Under the pieces are notes generated by a model. That model saw only the letters and a list, made by a program, of their open reading frames with translations. It did no database searches and had not been told where the DNA came from. A DNA stretch of 64,000 nucleotides, from positions 99,227-163,226 of the forward strand of contig CAITVK010000053.1 of NCBI GenBank assembly GCA_903895845.1, read 5' to 3'. This DNA is from an uncultured Chitinophagaceae bacterium (GTDB lineage: Bacteria; Bacteroidota; Bacteroidia; Chitinophagales; Chitinophagaceae). Below are positions 24,848 through 33,685 of this stretch, piece after piece. The position numbers were made by a program, and so were the translations under genes. Every line of letters begins with the position of its first letter. The first letter of the stretch is position 1.

Positions 24848-26174
24848 TAAAATTCAAAATAGAAGCTGCTCCATCTTTACCTGCTTGCACGGCATCAACT
24901 ACTTCCCTACCGCCATTTACACAATCACCACCGGCATAAACACCATTTATGCTGGTAACAGATTTACCTTCTACAGATACTTTTCCGCTTTTGTTGTTAA
25001 GGTTATTGTCTTTCACCAAAGCCTCAAAAGGCATCTGCCCTGCTGCTTTAATAACCATATCCACCTCCAATGTGAAAGTTTCATCGGTTTCTATTGGGCT
25101 TCTTCTACCACTTGCATCTGGTTCTCCCAGTTTCATTTTAGTACAAACCAAATGAGTTGCTTTTCCATCAGAACCAAGTACTTCTTTAGGCGCAGCCAAC
25201 CAACTAAGTTTACAACCATCAAGCATGGCAATGTCTAATTCCACCTGAGTGCAAGGCATTTCATCCTGCGTTCTCCTATAAACGATGGTAACTTCTTTTG
25301 CGCCTAAACGTTTTGCTTGGGTGGCAGCATCAATTGCCGTCATACCCAAACCAATTACAGCCACTTTATCACCAACTGGAACGGAAGAAAATCCTTTAGA
25401 TCTCAATTCATAAATAAAACTAATGGCATCTACAACACCCGCTAAGTTTTCGCCTGGAACACTTAATTGTCTTGCCAAACCAACACCAAACGCCAAATAA
25501 ACAGCATCATATTGGGATTGCAATTCTGCAATCGTGATGTCTTTGCCCAAGGCTGTATTGTATTTAATCTCTATTCCACCAATAGAAAGAATATAATTTA
25601 CCTCATCTTCACAAAACTCAGGCGTTACTTTATAAGCCGCAATACCGTACGTCATTAAGCCACCCGCCTTACTTTCTTTTTCGTAGATAGTTACGTCAAC
25701 ACCTTCTTTACTAAGATTGAAAGCACAACTTAATCCGGCAGGACCAGCACCAACGATAGCTACCTTCTTACCTGTAGAAGGTTTGCGCGTAAAGAGTTTC
25801 CACTTTTGCTCAATAGCTCTTTCGGTGGAATAGCGTTGCAGTTTCGCAATGGGAATGGGTGCTTCATCCAACAGATTATACACACAACTACCCTCACAAA
25901 GTTTCTCTACCGGGCAAACTTTGCTACAGCCGGCACCTAAAATGTTTGAACTAAAGATGGTATGCGCCGAGCCCTTAATGTTGGCAGTAGTTATCTGTTT
26001 AATAAATTTAGGCACATCAATACTTGTAGGGCAACTCTTTGTGCAGGGAGCATCATAGCAAAATAAGCAACGATTGGCATCAACCAAAGCCGCATTCACA
26101 TTGGTATATGGGGGATGAATATCACTGAAATTTACTTTATACTCAGCTTCTGTCAATCTATTATTCTGTAACAT
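24819..26174 (-). CDS. preT: Dihydropyrimidine dehydrogenase subunit PreT (NAD(P)-dependent flavoprotein)
   Basis: This is the electron-transfer subunit passing electrons between NAD(P)H and PreA. The 451-residue protein resembles glutamate synthase small chains. It has N-terminal cysteine clusters for Fe-S centres (CLFCYDAPCTKSCP and GAGCSKVCPVEKLCEGSC), an FAD motif (VAIVGAGPAGLSCAF), an NAD(P) motif (VAVIGLGMTAIDAATQAKRL) and a closing GVYAGGDCVNGG. Its last residues (ATNTTNEH and the TAA stop) are encoded by the arm of the inverted repeat at 24818-24847, so the original C-terminus was probably replaced by repeat sequence. Confidence 0.95.
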   Translation of the reverse strand: MLQNNRLTEAEYKVNFSDIHPPYTNVNAALVDANRCLFCYDAPCTKSCPTSIDVPKFIKQITTANIKGSAHTIFSSNILGAGCSKVCPVEKLCEGSCVYNLLDEAPIPIAKLQRYSTERAIEQKWKLFTRKPSTGKKVAIVGAGPAGLSCAFNLSKEGVDVTIYEKESKAGGLMTYGIAAYKVTPEFCEDEVNYILSIGGIEIKYNTALGKDITIAELQSQYDAVYLAFGVGLARQLSVPGENLAGVVDAISFIYELRSKGFSSVPVGDKVAVIGLGMTAIDAATQAKRLGAKEVTIVYRRTQDEMPCTQVELDIAMLDGCKLSWLAAPKEVLGSDGKATHLVCTKMKLGEPDASGRRSPIETDETFTLEVDMVIKAAGQMPFEALVKDNNLNNKSGKVSVEGKSVTSINGVYAGGDCVNGGREVVDAVQAGKDGAASILNFIATNTTNEH

Positions 26175-26180
26175 CTATAT

Positions 26181-26256
26181 TATTTTAAATTTTAAGTTTT
26201 GAATTTTGAATTAAGACTGTGTGTAATTAATTCAAAATTTAGAATACAAAATTCAA
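26181..26256. repeat. AT-rich word palindrome between preT and the nitrilase gene
   Basis: TTGAATTTTGAATTAA on the left and TTAATTCAAAATTTAG with AAAATTCAA on the right form an imperfect inverted repeat. It fills most of the 90-bp gap. The words match those at 22881-22965. Confidence 0.6.
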
Positions 26257-26264
26257 CACAAACA

Positions 26265-27125
26265 CTAGGGTTTTACAATCTCTCCATAAGTCTCTGGGCG
26301 TCTATCCCGATAAAATTGCCAAGTACTGCGAACTTCATCTATCATATCCAAATCAAATTCTGCAATCAACAATTCATCTTTGTCTTCACTTGCTTCGGCA
26401 ATGATTTGTCCGCGTGGATTAACGAAATAAGAGGTACCGTAAAACTTACCCAAGTTCCAAGGTTTCTCTTCTCCCACTCGATTAATGCAACCCATAAAAT
26501 ATCCATTGGCAACGGCATGTGCAGGCTGCTCTAGCTTCCATAAATATTGCGATTGCCCAACAGTTGTAGCGGATGGATTATAAACTATCTCTGCACCATT
26601 CAATCCTAAACACCTTGCGCCATCAGGAAAGTGACGATCATAACAAATATAAACGCCCACTTTAGCATACTTAGTTTGAAAAACAGGGTAGCCTAAATTA
26701 CCAGGCTTAAAGAAGAACTTCTCCCAGAAACCACCTGTATGTGGGATATGGTTTTTGCGGTATTTACCCAAATAAGTTCCATCGGCATCAATAACCGCCG
26801 CAGTATTATAGAGTACACCAGATTGTTCTTTTTCGTAGATGGGAACGATGATTACCATACTATATTTCTTGGCATAAACCGCCAAACGCTCGGTTGTGGG
26901 ACCAGGAACTGCCTCGGCAGAAGCATACCATTTCTTATCTTGACCGGGACAGAAATAGGGTGTATTGAATATCTCTTGCAAGCATAATATCTGCACACCC
27001 TTTTGTCCGGCCTCTTCTATCAATGGGATATGTTTCAGGTACATCGCTTCCACAATTTCCGCAATTGTTCCTTCGCCTTCCGTGATTGGCAAACTCATTT
27101 GTATCAAGCCAGACTTAACTATCAT
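26265..27125 (-). CDS. Nitrilase-superfamily beta-ureidopropionase (N-carbamoyl-beta-alanine amidohydrolase)
   Basis: This enzyme hydrolyses N-carbamoyl-beta-alanine to beta-alanine, CO2 and NH3, the third step of reductive pyrimidine breakdown. The 286 residues contain the catalytic triad of the carbon-nitrogen hydrolase fold: Glu in CLQEIFNTPYF, Lys in KYRKNHIPHTGGFWE and Cys in VGVYICYDRHFPDGAR. The following NGAEIVYNPSATT resembles eukaryotic beta-ureidopropionase. It lies between preT and the dihydropyrimidinase gene. The cluster also encodes an M20-type enzyme for the same reaction. Confidence 0.9.
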   Translation of the reverse strand: MIVKSGLIQMSLPITEGEGTIAEIVEAMYLKHIPLIEEAGQKGVQILCLQEIFNTPYFCPGQDKKWYASAEAVPGPTTERLAVYAKKYSMVIIVPIYEKEQSGVLYNTAAVIDADGTYLGKYRKNHIPHTGGFWEKFFFKPGNLGYPVFQTKYAKVGVYICYDRHFPDGARCLGLNGAEIVYNPSATTVGQSQYLWKLEQPAHAVANGYFMGCINRVGEEKPWNLGKFYGTSYFVNPRGQIIAEASEDKDELLIAEFDLDMIDEVRSTWQFYRDRRPETYGEIVKP

Positions 27126-27176
27126 TTTAAATTGTGTGTTTTAAATTTTAAATTAATCTTACCCATTCCTGAAAAT

Positions 27177-27343
27177 AAAGACCCTTTTATCTCTAAAAAA
27201 GACCTCTTTTTTATAATAAAGACTTCTTTTTCCCAAATAAAGACCCTTTTATTCTCAATAAAGACCTCTTTTTTTGCAATAAAGACTTCTTTTTTCTGAA
27301 TAAAGACCCTTTTATTTTCAATAAAGACCTCTTTATTTATGAA
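27177..27343. repeat. Tandem array of eight 20-21-bp units inside the pyrimidine operon
   Basis: Units begin with AAAGAC at 27177, 27198, 27218, 27239, 27260, 27281, 27302 and 27323. All are 21 bp except the second (20 bp). Three variants follow in fixed order (CCCTTTTAT, CCTCTTTTT, CTTCTTTTT), giving a 63-bp super-period. The array fills nearly the whole gap between two co-directional operon genes and stops directly at the dihydropyrimidinase stop codon (27345-27347). Confidence 0.92.
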
Positions 27344-27344
27344 C

Positions 27345-28727
27345 TTATACCTTAGAATTAGGTCCTTTTCTCTTTATAAACTGACCATAACCCTTATCCA
27401 CCAAGCATTGATTATCATTGATAGCAACCGTTCCACGTAATAAAACAGATTTTACTTTGCCAGTCAATTCCCATCCTTCATAACCACTATAATCAACATT
27501 CATGTGGTGTTTGGAAGCCGAAAGGGTGTGCTTCTCATTCGGATCGAACAATACAATATCCGCATCGCTGCCCACCGCTATCGTTCCTTTTTTAGGGAAC
27601 ATACCAAATATCTTGGCGGCATTGGTACTAGCTACTTCCACATATTTATTCAAAGAAATCTTGCCTTTGTTTACGCCTTCACTAAACAATAATTCCATTC
27701 TATTTTCTATGGCAGGATGCCCGTTGGGGATTTTAGAAAAATCATTCTTACCCATCAACTTCTGCTCCCACATAAACGGACAATGGTCTGTTGCCACCAC
27801 ATTTACCAATCCTTGATTGATGCCCGCCCACAATGTAGTCTGGTCTTTTTTCTCCCTTAACGGAGGACTCATCACCCACTTGGCACCTTCAAAATCATTT
27901 TCGTACAAAGAGGCATCCAACACGAGATATTGAATACAAGTTTCTACGAATAGATGTTGATTTCTTCTGGTAGCATTACGCACGGCATTCAATGCACCCT
28001 CACATGTCATGTGGACAATATATCCAGGGCAACCAGTATAATGAATCATATCCGCAAAGCGCGAAGAAGCCTCAGCTTCGGTAATTTCCGGTTGAGATAA
28101 ATAGTGATATAACGGAGCTGTCTTACCTTCTGATTTATGTTTTGCAACCAAAAAATCAATCATATCGCCATTGGTAGCATGAACGGTAACCAACCCACCT
28201 TGCTTTTTCACCTCTTGCATCAGGCCCACCATCTGCCTATCGTCAATCATCAAAGCACCCTTATAAGCCATAAAAGTTTTGAAAGAAGTGATGCCCTCTT
28301 CCTCAATAAAATGCTTTATTTCTTTCTTCGTATCCTCATTAAAATCGGTAACCGCTATGTGAAAGCTGTAGTCGCCAACTGTATTTCCTTTGGCACGGCT
28401 ATTCCAATCGTCTAAAGCATGTTGCAAACTTTTGCCTTGTGTTTGCAATACAAAATCAATGATCGTTGTGGTGCCACCATAAAGCGCGGCGCGGGTTCCT
28501 GTTTCATAATCATCGCTAGAGAAAGTACCCATGAAAGGCATTGCCAAATGCACGTGAGGATCAATACCACCCGGCATAACCAACAAACCTGCTGCATCAA
28601 TTACTTTATCGGCATTAACATTTAGGTTCTTACCAATAGCGGAGATTGTTTCTCCTTCAATGAATATATCAGCGACGTAATCATCGGTGGCCGTAATTAT
28701 TCTTCCATTTTTAATTAAAGTACTCAT
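27345..28727 (-). CDS. hydA: Dihydropyrimidinase
   Basis: This enzyme opens 5,6-dihydrouracil or dihydrothymine to the N-carbamoyl-beta-amino acid. The 460-residue cyclic amidohydrolase has the binuclear metal site: GGIDPHVHLAMPF, the carbamylated lysine in TSFKTFMAYKGAL, FVETCIQYLVLDAS, the His of VATDHCPF and the NGHPAIENRMEL block close to substrate. It acts between PreTA and the carbamoylases. The gene is bounded on one side by the 21-bp array and on the other by GxxExxY cassette 2. Confidence 0.95.
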   Translation of the reverse strand: MSTLIKNGRIITATDDYVADIFIEGETISAIGKNLNVNADKVIDAAGLLVMPGGIDPHVHLAMPFMGTFSSDDYETGTRAALYGGTTTIIDFVLQTQGKSLQHALDDWNSRAKGNTVGDYSFHIAVTDFNEDTKKEIKHFIEEEGITSFKTFMAYKGALMIDDRQMVGLMQEVKKQGGLVTVHATNGDMIDFLVAKHKSEGKTAPLYHYLSQPEITEAEASSRFADMIHYTGCPGYIVHMTCEGALNAVRNATRRNQHLFVETCIQYLVLDASLYENDFEGAKWVMSPPLREKKDQTTLWAGINQGLVNVVATDHCPFMWEQKLMGKNDFSKIPNGHPAIENRMELLFSEGVNKGKISLNKYVEVASTNAAKIFGMFPKKGTIAVGSDADIVLFDPNEKHTLSASKHHMNVDYSGYEGWELTGKVKSVLLRGTVAINDNQCLVDKGYGQFIKRKGPNSKV

Positions 28728-28743
28728 TTTTATCTTTTAAATC

Positions 28744-29243
28744 TAACACAGAGGTTATTGGAGTGATTTACACAGAGGGCTTTAGAGAGAATTTAGTACC
28801 CATTTACCAACCGCTTAATACCGTCTTTCAGTCTCAAAACATTAAAGTTGATTAGCAGCCCAACTGGAAAATTACCCAATCTCATATAATTCAAAGTTTG
28901 TGCATAGTGAATGTCGTTTAATGCTACTACACTTTTAATTTCTAGAACCAACTCTTTTTCCACTAACAAATCTATTCGATAACCAATATCCAGTCTTACA
29001 TCTTCAAAGATTAAAGGCATTGATTTTTCTTTTTCAACGAAAAGACCTTGGTTTGTTAATTTGTAAAATAAACATTCTTGGTAAGCATTTTCTAATAATC
29101 CAGCACCTAATGCTGTATGTACCTCCATTGCAAAGCCAATCACAATTCCTGTTAACACATTATCACTCATTTTTTTATATTTATTCACCTCAATACCTTA
29201 CTCCACAATCCTCGGTGTAAATAACTCCTAATACTCTGTGTTA
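28744..29243. mobile_element. Candidate GxxExxY cassette 2: inverted repeats enclosing a PD-(D/E)XK gene
   Basis: The left end 28744-28779 (TAACACAGAG, then TTATTGGAGTG and TTTACACAGAGG) matches the right end read on the minus strand from 29243 (TAACACAGAG, TATTAGGAGTT, TTTACACCGAGG) with about five differences over 36 bp. Between them lies a single gene for a GxxExxY protein. The outer TAA of the right end is also the stop codon of the NCS1 permease. The 500-bp unit is inserted between the permease and dihydropyrimidinase genes. The end words differ from those of cassette 1, which suggests each family has its own repeat. Confidence 0.6.
28793..29188 (-). CDS. GxxExxY family protein (PD-(D/E)XK nuclease superfamily)
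   Basis: This is a 131-residue protein with the signature GLLENAY (residues 30-36) in MEVHTALGAGLLENAYQECL. The nuclease-like core is IGYRIDLLVEKELVLEIKSV (Asp, then E-I-K). The end VGLLINFNVLRLKDGIKRLV is typical. It is clearly diverged from the copy at 24388 (different spacing and surroundings), so the two are not a recent duplication. It lies between inverted repeats within an operon of unrelated metabolic genes. The biochemical function of the family is not established. Confidence 0.92.
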   Translation of the reverse strand: MNKYKKMSDNVLTGIVIGFAMEVHTALGAGLLENAYQECLFYKLTNQGLFVEKEKSMPLIFEDVRLDIGYRIDLLVEKELVLEIKSVVALNDIHYAQTLNYMRLGNFPVGLLINFNVLRLKDGIKRLVNGY

Positions 29244-30677
29244 ACCCTTTTTTTTAAAAAATACTATATAAACCAATGCACTTATACCGAAACCAACAAA
29301 CCACGCATAGCTGTACAAACCATTCAACCATTCGGGAAAGAAAGTGGCATCTACGACTTTGATAGTTGTTAGAAAGCCTGGTACATTTGGCAAGATTCCC
29401 GCAAACAATGCGATAATAGCTCCCCAGTTAATTCCTTTATTAAAACTATAAATCCCTGTTGGATTGTATAAATCAGTTAATACCAATTCTTGTTTTCTGA
29501 TAAAATAATAATCGGCAATCATAATCCCTCCCACTGGCCCAAGCAAACTAGAATATCCAATCAACCAAGTGAAGATGAAGCCAGTAGGATCGGCAATCAA
29601 CTTCCAAGGAAATATAAAAATACCAATTACACCTGTGATATAACCACCTGTTCTAAAACTTATTTTTGAAGGGGCTAGATGTGCAAAATCATTCGCTGGA
29701 CTAACTATATTGGCAGCAATATTTGTAGCCAAAGTGGATAAGGCAACCGCAATCATAGCAACACTTACCAATATTTTACTATCAAACTTGCCAGCAAGCA
29801 CCAATGGATCCCAAATAGTTGTTCCATAAATAATCGTGGTAGCAGAAGTAACAACAACACCAATAAAACTAAACAATGTCATTGCGGGAGGAAGCCCTAT
29901 AATCTGTCCATTTATCTGTGCTTTTTGACTAACTGCATATCTTGTAAAGTCTGGAATATTCAATGATAGCGTAGCCCAAAAGCCAACCATACCCGTCAAT
30001 GCCGGAAAGAAGAACTTAAAGAATCCTGCTGCATCAATAAACTTAGATGGTTGCTGAAGGATAGGTCCCAAACCATGACCAGCAGAGATTGCCCAGAACA
30101 ATAAAGCCAAAGCAGCAACTGGCAAGAAGAAAGCTTTAAACACTAATAGTTTCTTGATACTTTCTACACCCAGATAAACCACGTACATATTTATAACCCA
30201 AAACAAGATGAAAGTAATAGCTGGTCCTGTTTGTAATCCCCAAGAGGCTGGAAATATCATTGGTAAAGTAGCCAATGAAGGAGTCCATAAGTGCAACATT
30301 TGATACAAAGCAAAACCTCCAATCCATGTTTGTATTCCAAACCAACCACAAGCAACAACTGCTCTAAGAAGCGCTGGCACATTTGCACCTTTAGTTCCAA
30401 AACTTGCCCTAGCAAAAACTGGAAAGGGGATACCATACTTTGCACCTGCATGACCATTTAGTATCATTGGAATAAGCACTACACTATTTCCAATAAAGAT
30501 GGTGAGAATACTTTCCCACCAATTCATGCCACCTTCTATCAATGAACTCGCCAACATGTAAGTAGGTATACAAAGGCTCATACTTATCCAAAGGGCAGCA
30601 TAATTCCACGTGTACCAAGTTCTTTTATTTGATGCTATTGGAGCAAGATCTTCACTATACAGAGGAGAATCGATCAT
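29241..30677 (-). CDS. NCS1-family nucleobase:cation symporter
   Basis: This is an inner-membrane importer of about 12 transmembrane helices, 478 residues, related to uracil, cytosine, hydantoin and allantoin permeases. N-terminal features include SNKRTWYTWNYAALWISMSL and GAKYGIPFPVFARASFGTKG; the region around helix 6 reads MVGFWATLSLNIPDFTRYA. Within a pyrimidine degradation cluster, uracil or thymine is the likely cargo. Its stop codon TAA is the first triplet of the terminal repeat of GxxExxY cassette 2. Confidence 0.92.
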   Translation of the reverse strand: MIDSPLYSEDLAPIASNKRTWYTWNYAALWISMSLCIPTYMLASSLIEGGMNWWESILTIFIGNSVVLIPMILNGHAGAKYGIPFPVFARASFGTKGANVPALLRAVVACGWFGIQTWIGGFALYQMLHLWTPSLATLPMIFPASWGLQTGPAITFILFWVINMYVVYLGVESIKKLLVFKAFFLPVAALALLFWAISAGHGLGPILQQPSKFIDAAGFFKFFFPALTGMVGFWATLSLNIPDFTRYAVSQKAQINGQIIGLPPAMTLFSFIGVVVTSATTIIYGTTIWDPLVLAGKFDSKILVSVAMIAVALSTLATNIAANIVSPANDFAHLAPSKISFRTGGYITGVIGIFIFPWKLIADPTGFIFTWLIGYSSLLGPVGGIMIADYYFIRKQELVLTDLYNPTGIYSFNKGINWGAIIALFAGILPNVPGFLTTIKVVDATFFPEWLNGLYSYAWFVGFGISALVYIVFFKKKG

Positions 30678-30764
30678 GTATGAATAATTTATTTTAAATT
30701 CTGTATTTTAAGTTTTGAATGATAAAATGCAACAAACTCACAACTAACTATTCACAACTCATAA

Positions 30765-32111
30765 CTAGATTACCGCCTCGTCTGCAATCAACAATGCCTC
30801 GCTGATAATAGCCAAACCTTCATCTATTTGTTCTTTAGTTACACACAAAGGCGGCGCTATAAATATATAACCCCAGCGTACAAAAGTGTACATACCAAGC
30901 TCTTTTATTTTTGCAGCTACTTTATTCATTACCACCATCTCGGTAGGTTTTGCATTAAATGGCGCCATCGGTTCTTTGGTTGTTCTGTTTTTTACTATTT
31001 CTAAACAGCCCAATAAACCAGTATTTCTCCAATCGCCAATACTTGGATGTTTTGCTTTTAATAGTTCAATTTGTCCGTTAAGGTATTCGCTCATTGCCAC
31101 CGTGTTCTCAATTAGATTATCTTCTTCGTAAATCTTTAGAGTTTCCAAAGCAGCAGCACAACAAACTGGATGAGCAGAATAGGTTAAACCCAAAGGCAAC
31201 ATAGCGTCATCATATTTAGCAGCAATCTTATCGCTCACCATCAAGCATCCAAAAGGGAGATAACCGCATGTAAGCCCTTTAGCCATTGCAATCATATCCG
31301 GAATAATACCGTGATTCTCAAATCCAAACCATTTGCCTGTTCTACCAAAACCACTCATTACTTCATCCATTATCATTAGGACACCATGCTTATCGCAAAT
31401 GGCCCTCAATGCTTTTAGATATCCTTTTGGATAATGCAAACAACCAGAAGTTCCAGACTCTCCCTCTAATATTACGGCTGCAATATTTCCTGGTCCTTCA
31501 TATTCTAACAATCTTTCAAAAGAGGCAACTGCTTCTTTCAATAAATTTTCTTCTCCATAATCCCAACGATAGAGATATGGCAAATCGAAATGAACGAAAT
31601 TGGGTGATTGTTGAGAATCAACAGGAAGCTTTCTCGGGTCACCACTCGCGGTCATTGCCCCATTGGTAGAGCCATGATACGCTTGATAGCGGCTTAGTAT
31701 TTTATGTTTGCCCGTATATAAACGAGCTAGTTTAATAGCGTTTTCAATAGAAGTAGCCCCACATAGTGTGAAGAAAGCCTTGTTTAAATCGCCCGGACAA
31801 ATCTCTGCCAACTTCTTACCTAAATCGCTACGTACTTTAGTAACACAACTTGGAGTAACATAACTTACTTGCTGCATCTGTGCAACTACAGCTTCTGTAA
31901 TGCGCTGATCGCCATGACCAATATTTACATTCATCAATCCGCTAGAAAAATCTATGTAACGCTTGTCGTCATAGTCGTATAAATAAACTCCCTCTGCATA
32001 CTTTACAGCAATTGGATTGGTTCCTTTTTGTTTACTCCAAGAAAAGAGCGTATAGCTCTGACTATCTTCTATTATCTCTTGAGATTCTGACAATACATCC
32101 GACTTAACCAT
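30765..32111 (-). CDS. Class III aminotransferase, beta-alanine (omega-amino acid) transaminase
   Basis: This PLP enzyme would transfer the amino group of beta-alanine (or beta-aminoisobutyrate) to an oxoacid, giving malonate semialdehyde. The 448-residue sequence has the fold-type I class III motifs: the pyridoxal pocket CGATSIENAIKLAR, YQAYHGSTNGAM, IMDEVMSGFGRTGKWF and the Schiff-base lysine in MIAMAKGLTCGYLP. It lies between the semialdehyde dehydrogenase and permease genes. Pyruvate or 2-oxoglutarate as acceptor cannot be told. Confidence 0.9.
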   Translation of the reverse strand: MVKSDVLSESQEIIEDSQSYTLFSWSKQKGTNPIAVKYAEGVYLYDYDDKRYIDFSSGLMNVNIGHGDQRITEAVVAQMQQVSYVTPSCVTKVRSDLGKKLAEICPGDLNKAFFTLCGATSIENAIKLARLYTGKHKILSRYQAYHGSTNGAMTASGDPRKLPVDSQQSPNFVHFDLPYLYRWDYGEENLLKEAVASFERLLEYEGPGNIAAVILEGESGTSGCLHYPKGYLKALRAICDKHGVLMIMDEVMSGFGRTGKWFGFENHGIIPDMIAMAKGLTCGYLPFGCLMVSDKIAAKYDDAMLPLGLTYSAHPVCCAAALETLKIYEEDNLIENTVAMSEYLNGQIELLKAKHPSIGDWRNTGLLGCLEIVKNRTTKEPMAPFNAKPTEMVVMNKVAAKIKELGMYTFVRWGYIFIAPPLCVTKEQIDEGLAIISEALLIADEAVI

Positions 32112-32145
32112 TTTATATTATTTTTAAATTTTGAATTATTTTCTC

Positions 32146-32217
32146 TGCCACTAATAACACAGATAAACACCAATCAAAATAAAAATAATTAGTGTTTGAT
32201 CAGTGTAATTGGTGGCA
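32146..32217. repeat. Gene-less palindrome with cassette-1 words
   Basis: TGCCACTAATAACACAG on the left and AATTGGTGGCA on the right, with GATAAACACCAAT opposite GTGTTTGATC, form an imperfect hairpin. It fills the gap between the aminotransferase and dehydrogenase genes. TGCCAC, ACTAAT and AACAC are the words found at the ends of cassette 1, but no gene lies between the arms. Confidence 0.65.
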
Positions 32218-32227
32218 CTAAACCTTC

Positions 32228-33685
32228 TTAGCTCATCCAATTTACACCTGCTTCTGGATTCCATTTGGTGGTACTCTTCTTCAGCTTAGTCCAGAATTCA
32301 ATAGAACTCTTACCAGTAATATCACCTACTCCAAACTTACTTTCATTCCAACCACCAAAAGAGAATGGTTCACGCGGTACAGGTACACCCACGTTTACAC
32401 CAATCATACCTGCACTTGCACGGTCAATGATATATCGTGCGGCACCACCATTTTGGGTAAATACACTCGCAGCATTACCATAAGGGTTAGCGTTTTCAAT
32501 TGCCAATGCCTCGTCCACAGTTGCCACACGAAGAATAGAAATTACTGGCCCAAAGATTTCTTCTTTTGCTACACTCATGTTTGGTGTAACATAATCAATT
32601 ACAGTAGGGCCAACGTAATAGCCAGCTTCTTTGCCTTCAACTACAGCTTTTCTTCCATCAACCAAAATCTTAGCACCATCTTTTTCGGCTTCATCAATAA
32701 ATCTTTCAATTCTTTCTTTCGATTCTTTACTAATCACAGCACCTAAGTTCTGACCAGGAACTACTTTTCTTGCTTCTTCACAAATTTTTTCTACAATATG
32801 GTCAATTGCTCCCACACCCACCATTGCGCCAGCAGCCATACAACGCTGACCAGCACAACCGCTCATGGAAGCCGTTACATTCTGAGCTGTCATTCCAGGA
32901 ATTGCATCTGGCAATACCATTAAGTGATTCTTAGCTCCACCCAATGCTAAACATCTTTTAAGATTGCTAGTAGCACGTTGATAAACAATCTTTGCTACTT
33001 TGGTAGATCCTACAAATGAAACAGCTTCAATACCCGGATGATCGCAGATAGCTTCTACTATTTCCACATCACCATTAATAATATTAAACACACCGTCTGG
33101 CAAACCAGCTTCCTTTAACAGTTCAGCAATTCTTCCGCAGCTTAAAGGAACTTTTTCTGATGGTTTTATAATCATGCAATTACCTAAAGCAAGTGCATTG
33201 GGCATTGTCCAGTTTGGCACCATCGAAGGAAAATTGAAGGGAACAATACTTGCTACAACGCCTAGTGGAGCATGTTCTGTACGGCACTCAACACCGCGAC
33301 TCACTTCCAATACTTCACCAGTTACTAACTGTGGTAATGAAACAGCAAACTCAGTTAGTTCAATACATTTCTCTATTTCAGCAACAGATTCGCTATATAC
33401 TTTACCGTTTTCTTCGCTGCACAATTCTGCCAATTCTACCAAGTGCTTCTCTAATAAACTTCTATATCGAAAGAATATTTGCACTCTTTCTTTGATAGGT
33501 GTTTTGCTCCATTTTGGAAATGCCGCTTTGGCCGCTTCCACCGCACTATCCAAATCTGCATAGCCACTCATCGGCACTGTTGATAAATGCTTACCATCTA
33601 TTGGGGAAATTACATCCATTTTTCTATCTGTAGAAGCTTCTACAAATTCTCCATTCACATAATTCTTAATTGCTTGATACTTCAT
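32228..33685 (-). CDS. mmsA: CoA-acylating methylmalonate/malonate-semialdehyde dehydrogenase
   Basis: This enzyme converts malonate semialdehyde to acetyl-CoA (methylmalonate semialdehyde to propionyl-CoA) with NAD and CoA, ending the pathway in central metabolism. The 485-residue aldehyde dehydrogenase has the MMSDH-specific catalytic motif SGCAGQRCMA (Cys in QRC), the cofactor loops VPFNFPSMVPNWTMP and VSFVGSTKVA, and the terminal PREPFSFGGWNESKFG. It is the first gene of the minus-strand cluster, so the regulatory region of the pathway lies upstream toward the Lrp-type gene. Confidence 0.94.
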   Translation of the reverse strand: MKYQAIKNYVNGEFVEASTDRKMDVISPIDGKHLSTVPMSGYADLDSAVEAAKAAFPKWSKTPIKERVQIFFRYRSLLEKHLVELAELCSEENGKVYSESVAEIEKCIELTEFAVSLPQLVTGEVLEVSRGVECRTEHAPLGVVASIVPFNFPSMVPNWTMPNALALGNCMIIKPSEKVPLSCGRIAELLKEAGLPDGVFNIINGDVEIVEAICDHPGIEAVSFVGSTKVAKIVYQRATSNLKRCLALGGAKNHLMVLPDAIPGMTAQNVTASMSGCAGQRCMAAGAMVGVGAIDHIVEKICEEARKVVPGQNLGAVISKESKERIERFIDEAEKDGAKILVDGRKAVVEGKEAGYYVGPTVIDYVTPNMSVAKEEIFGPVISILRVATVDEALAIENANPYGNAASVFTQNGGAARYIIDRASAGMIGVNVGVPVPREPFSFGGWNESKFGVGDITGKSSIEFWTKLKKSTTKWNPEAGVNWMS

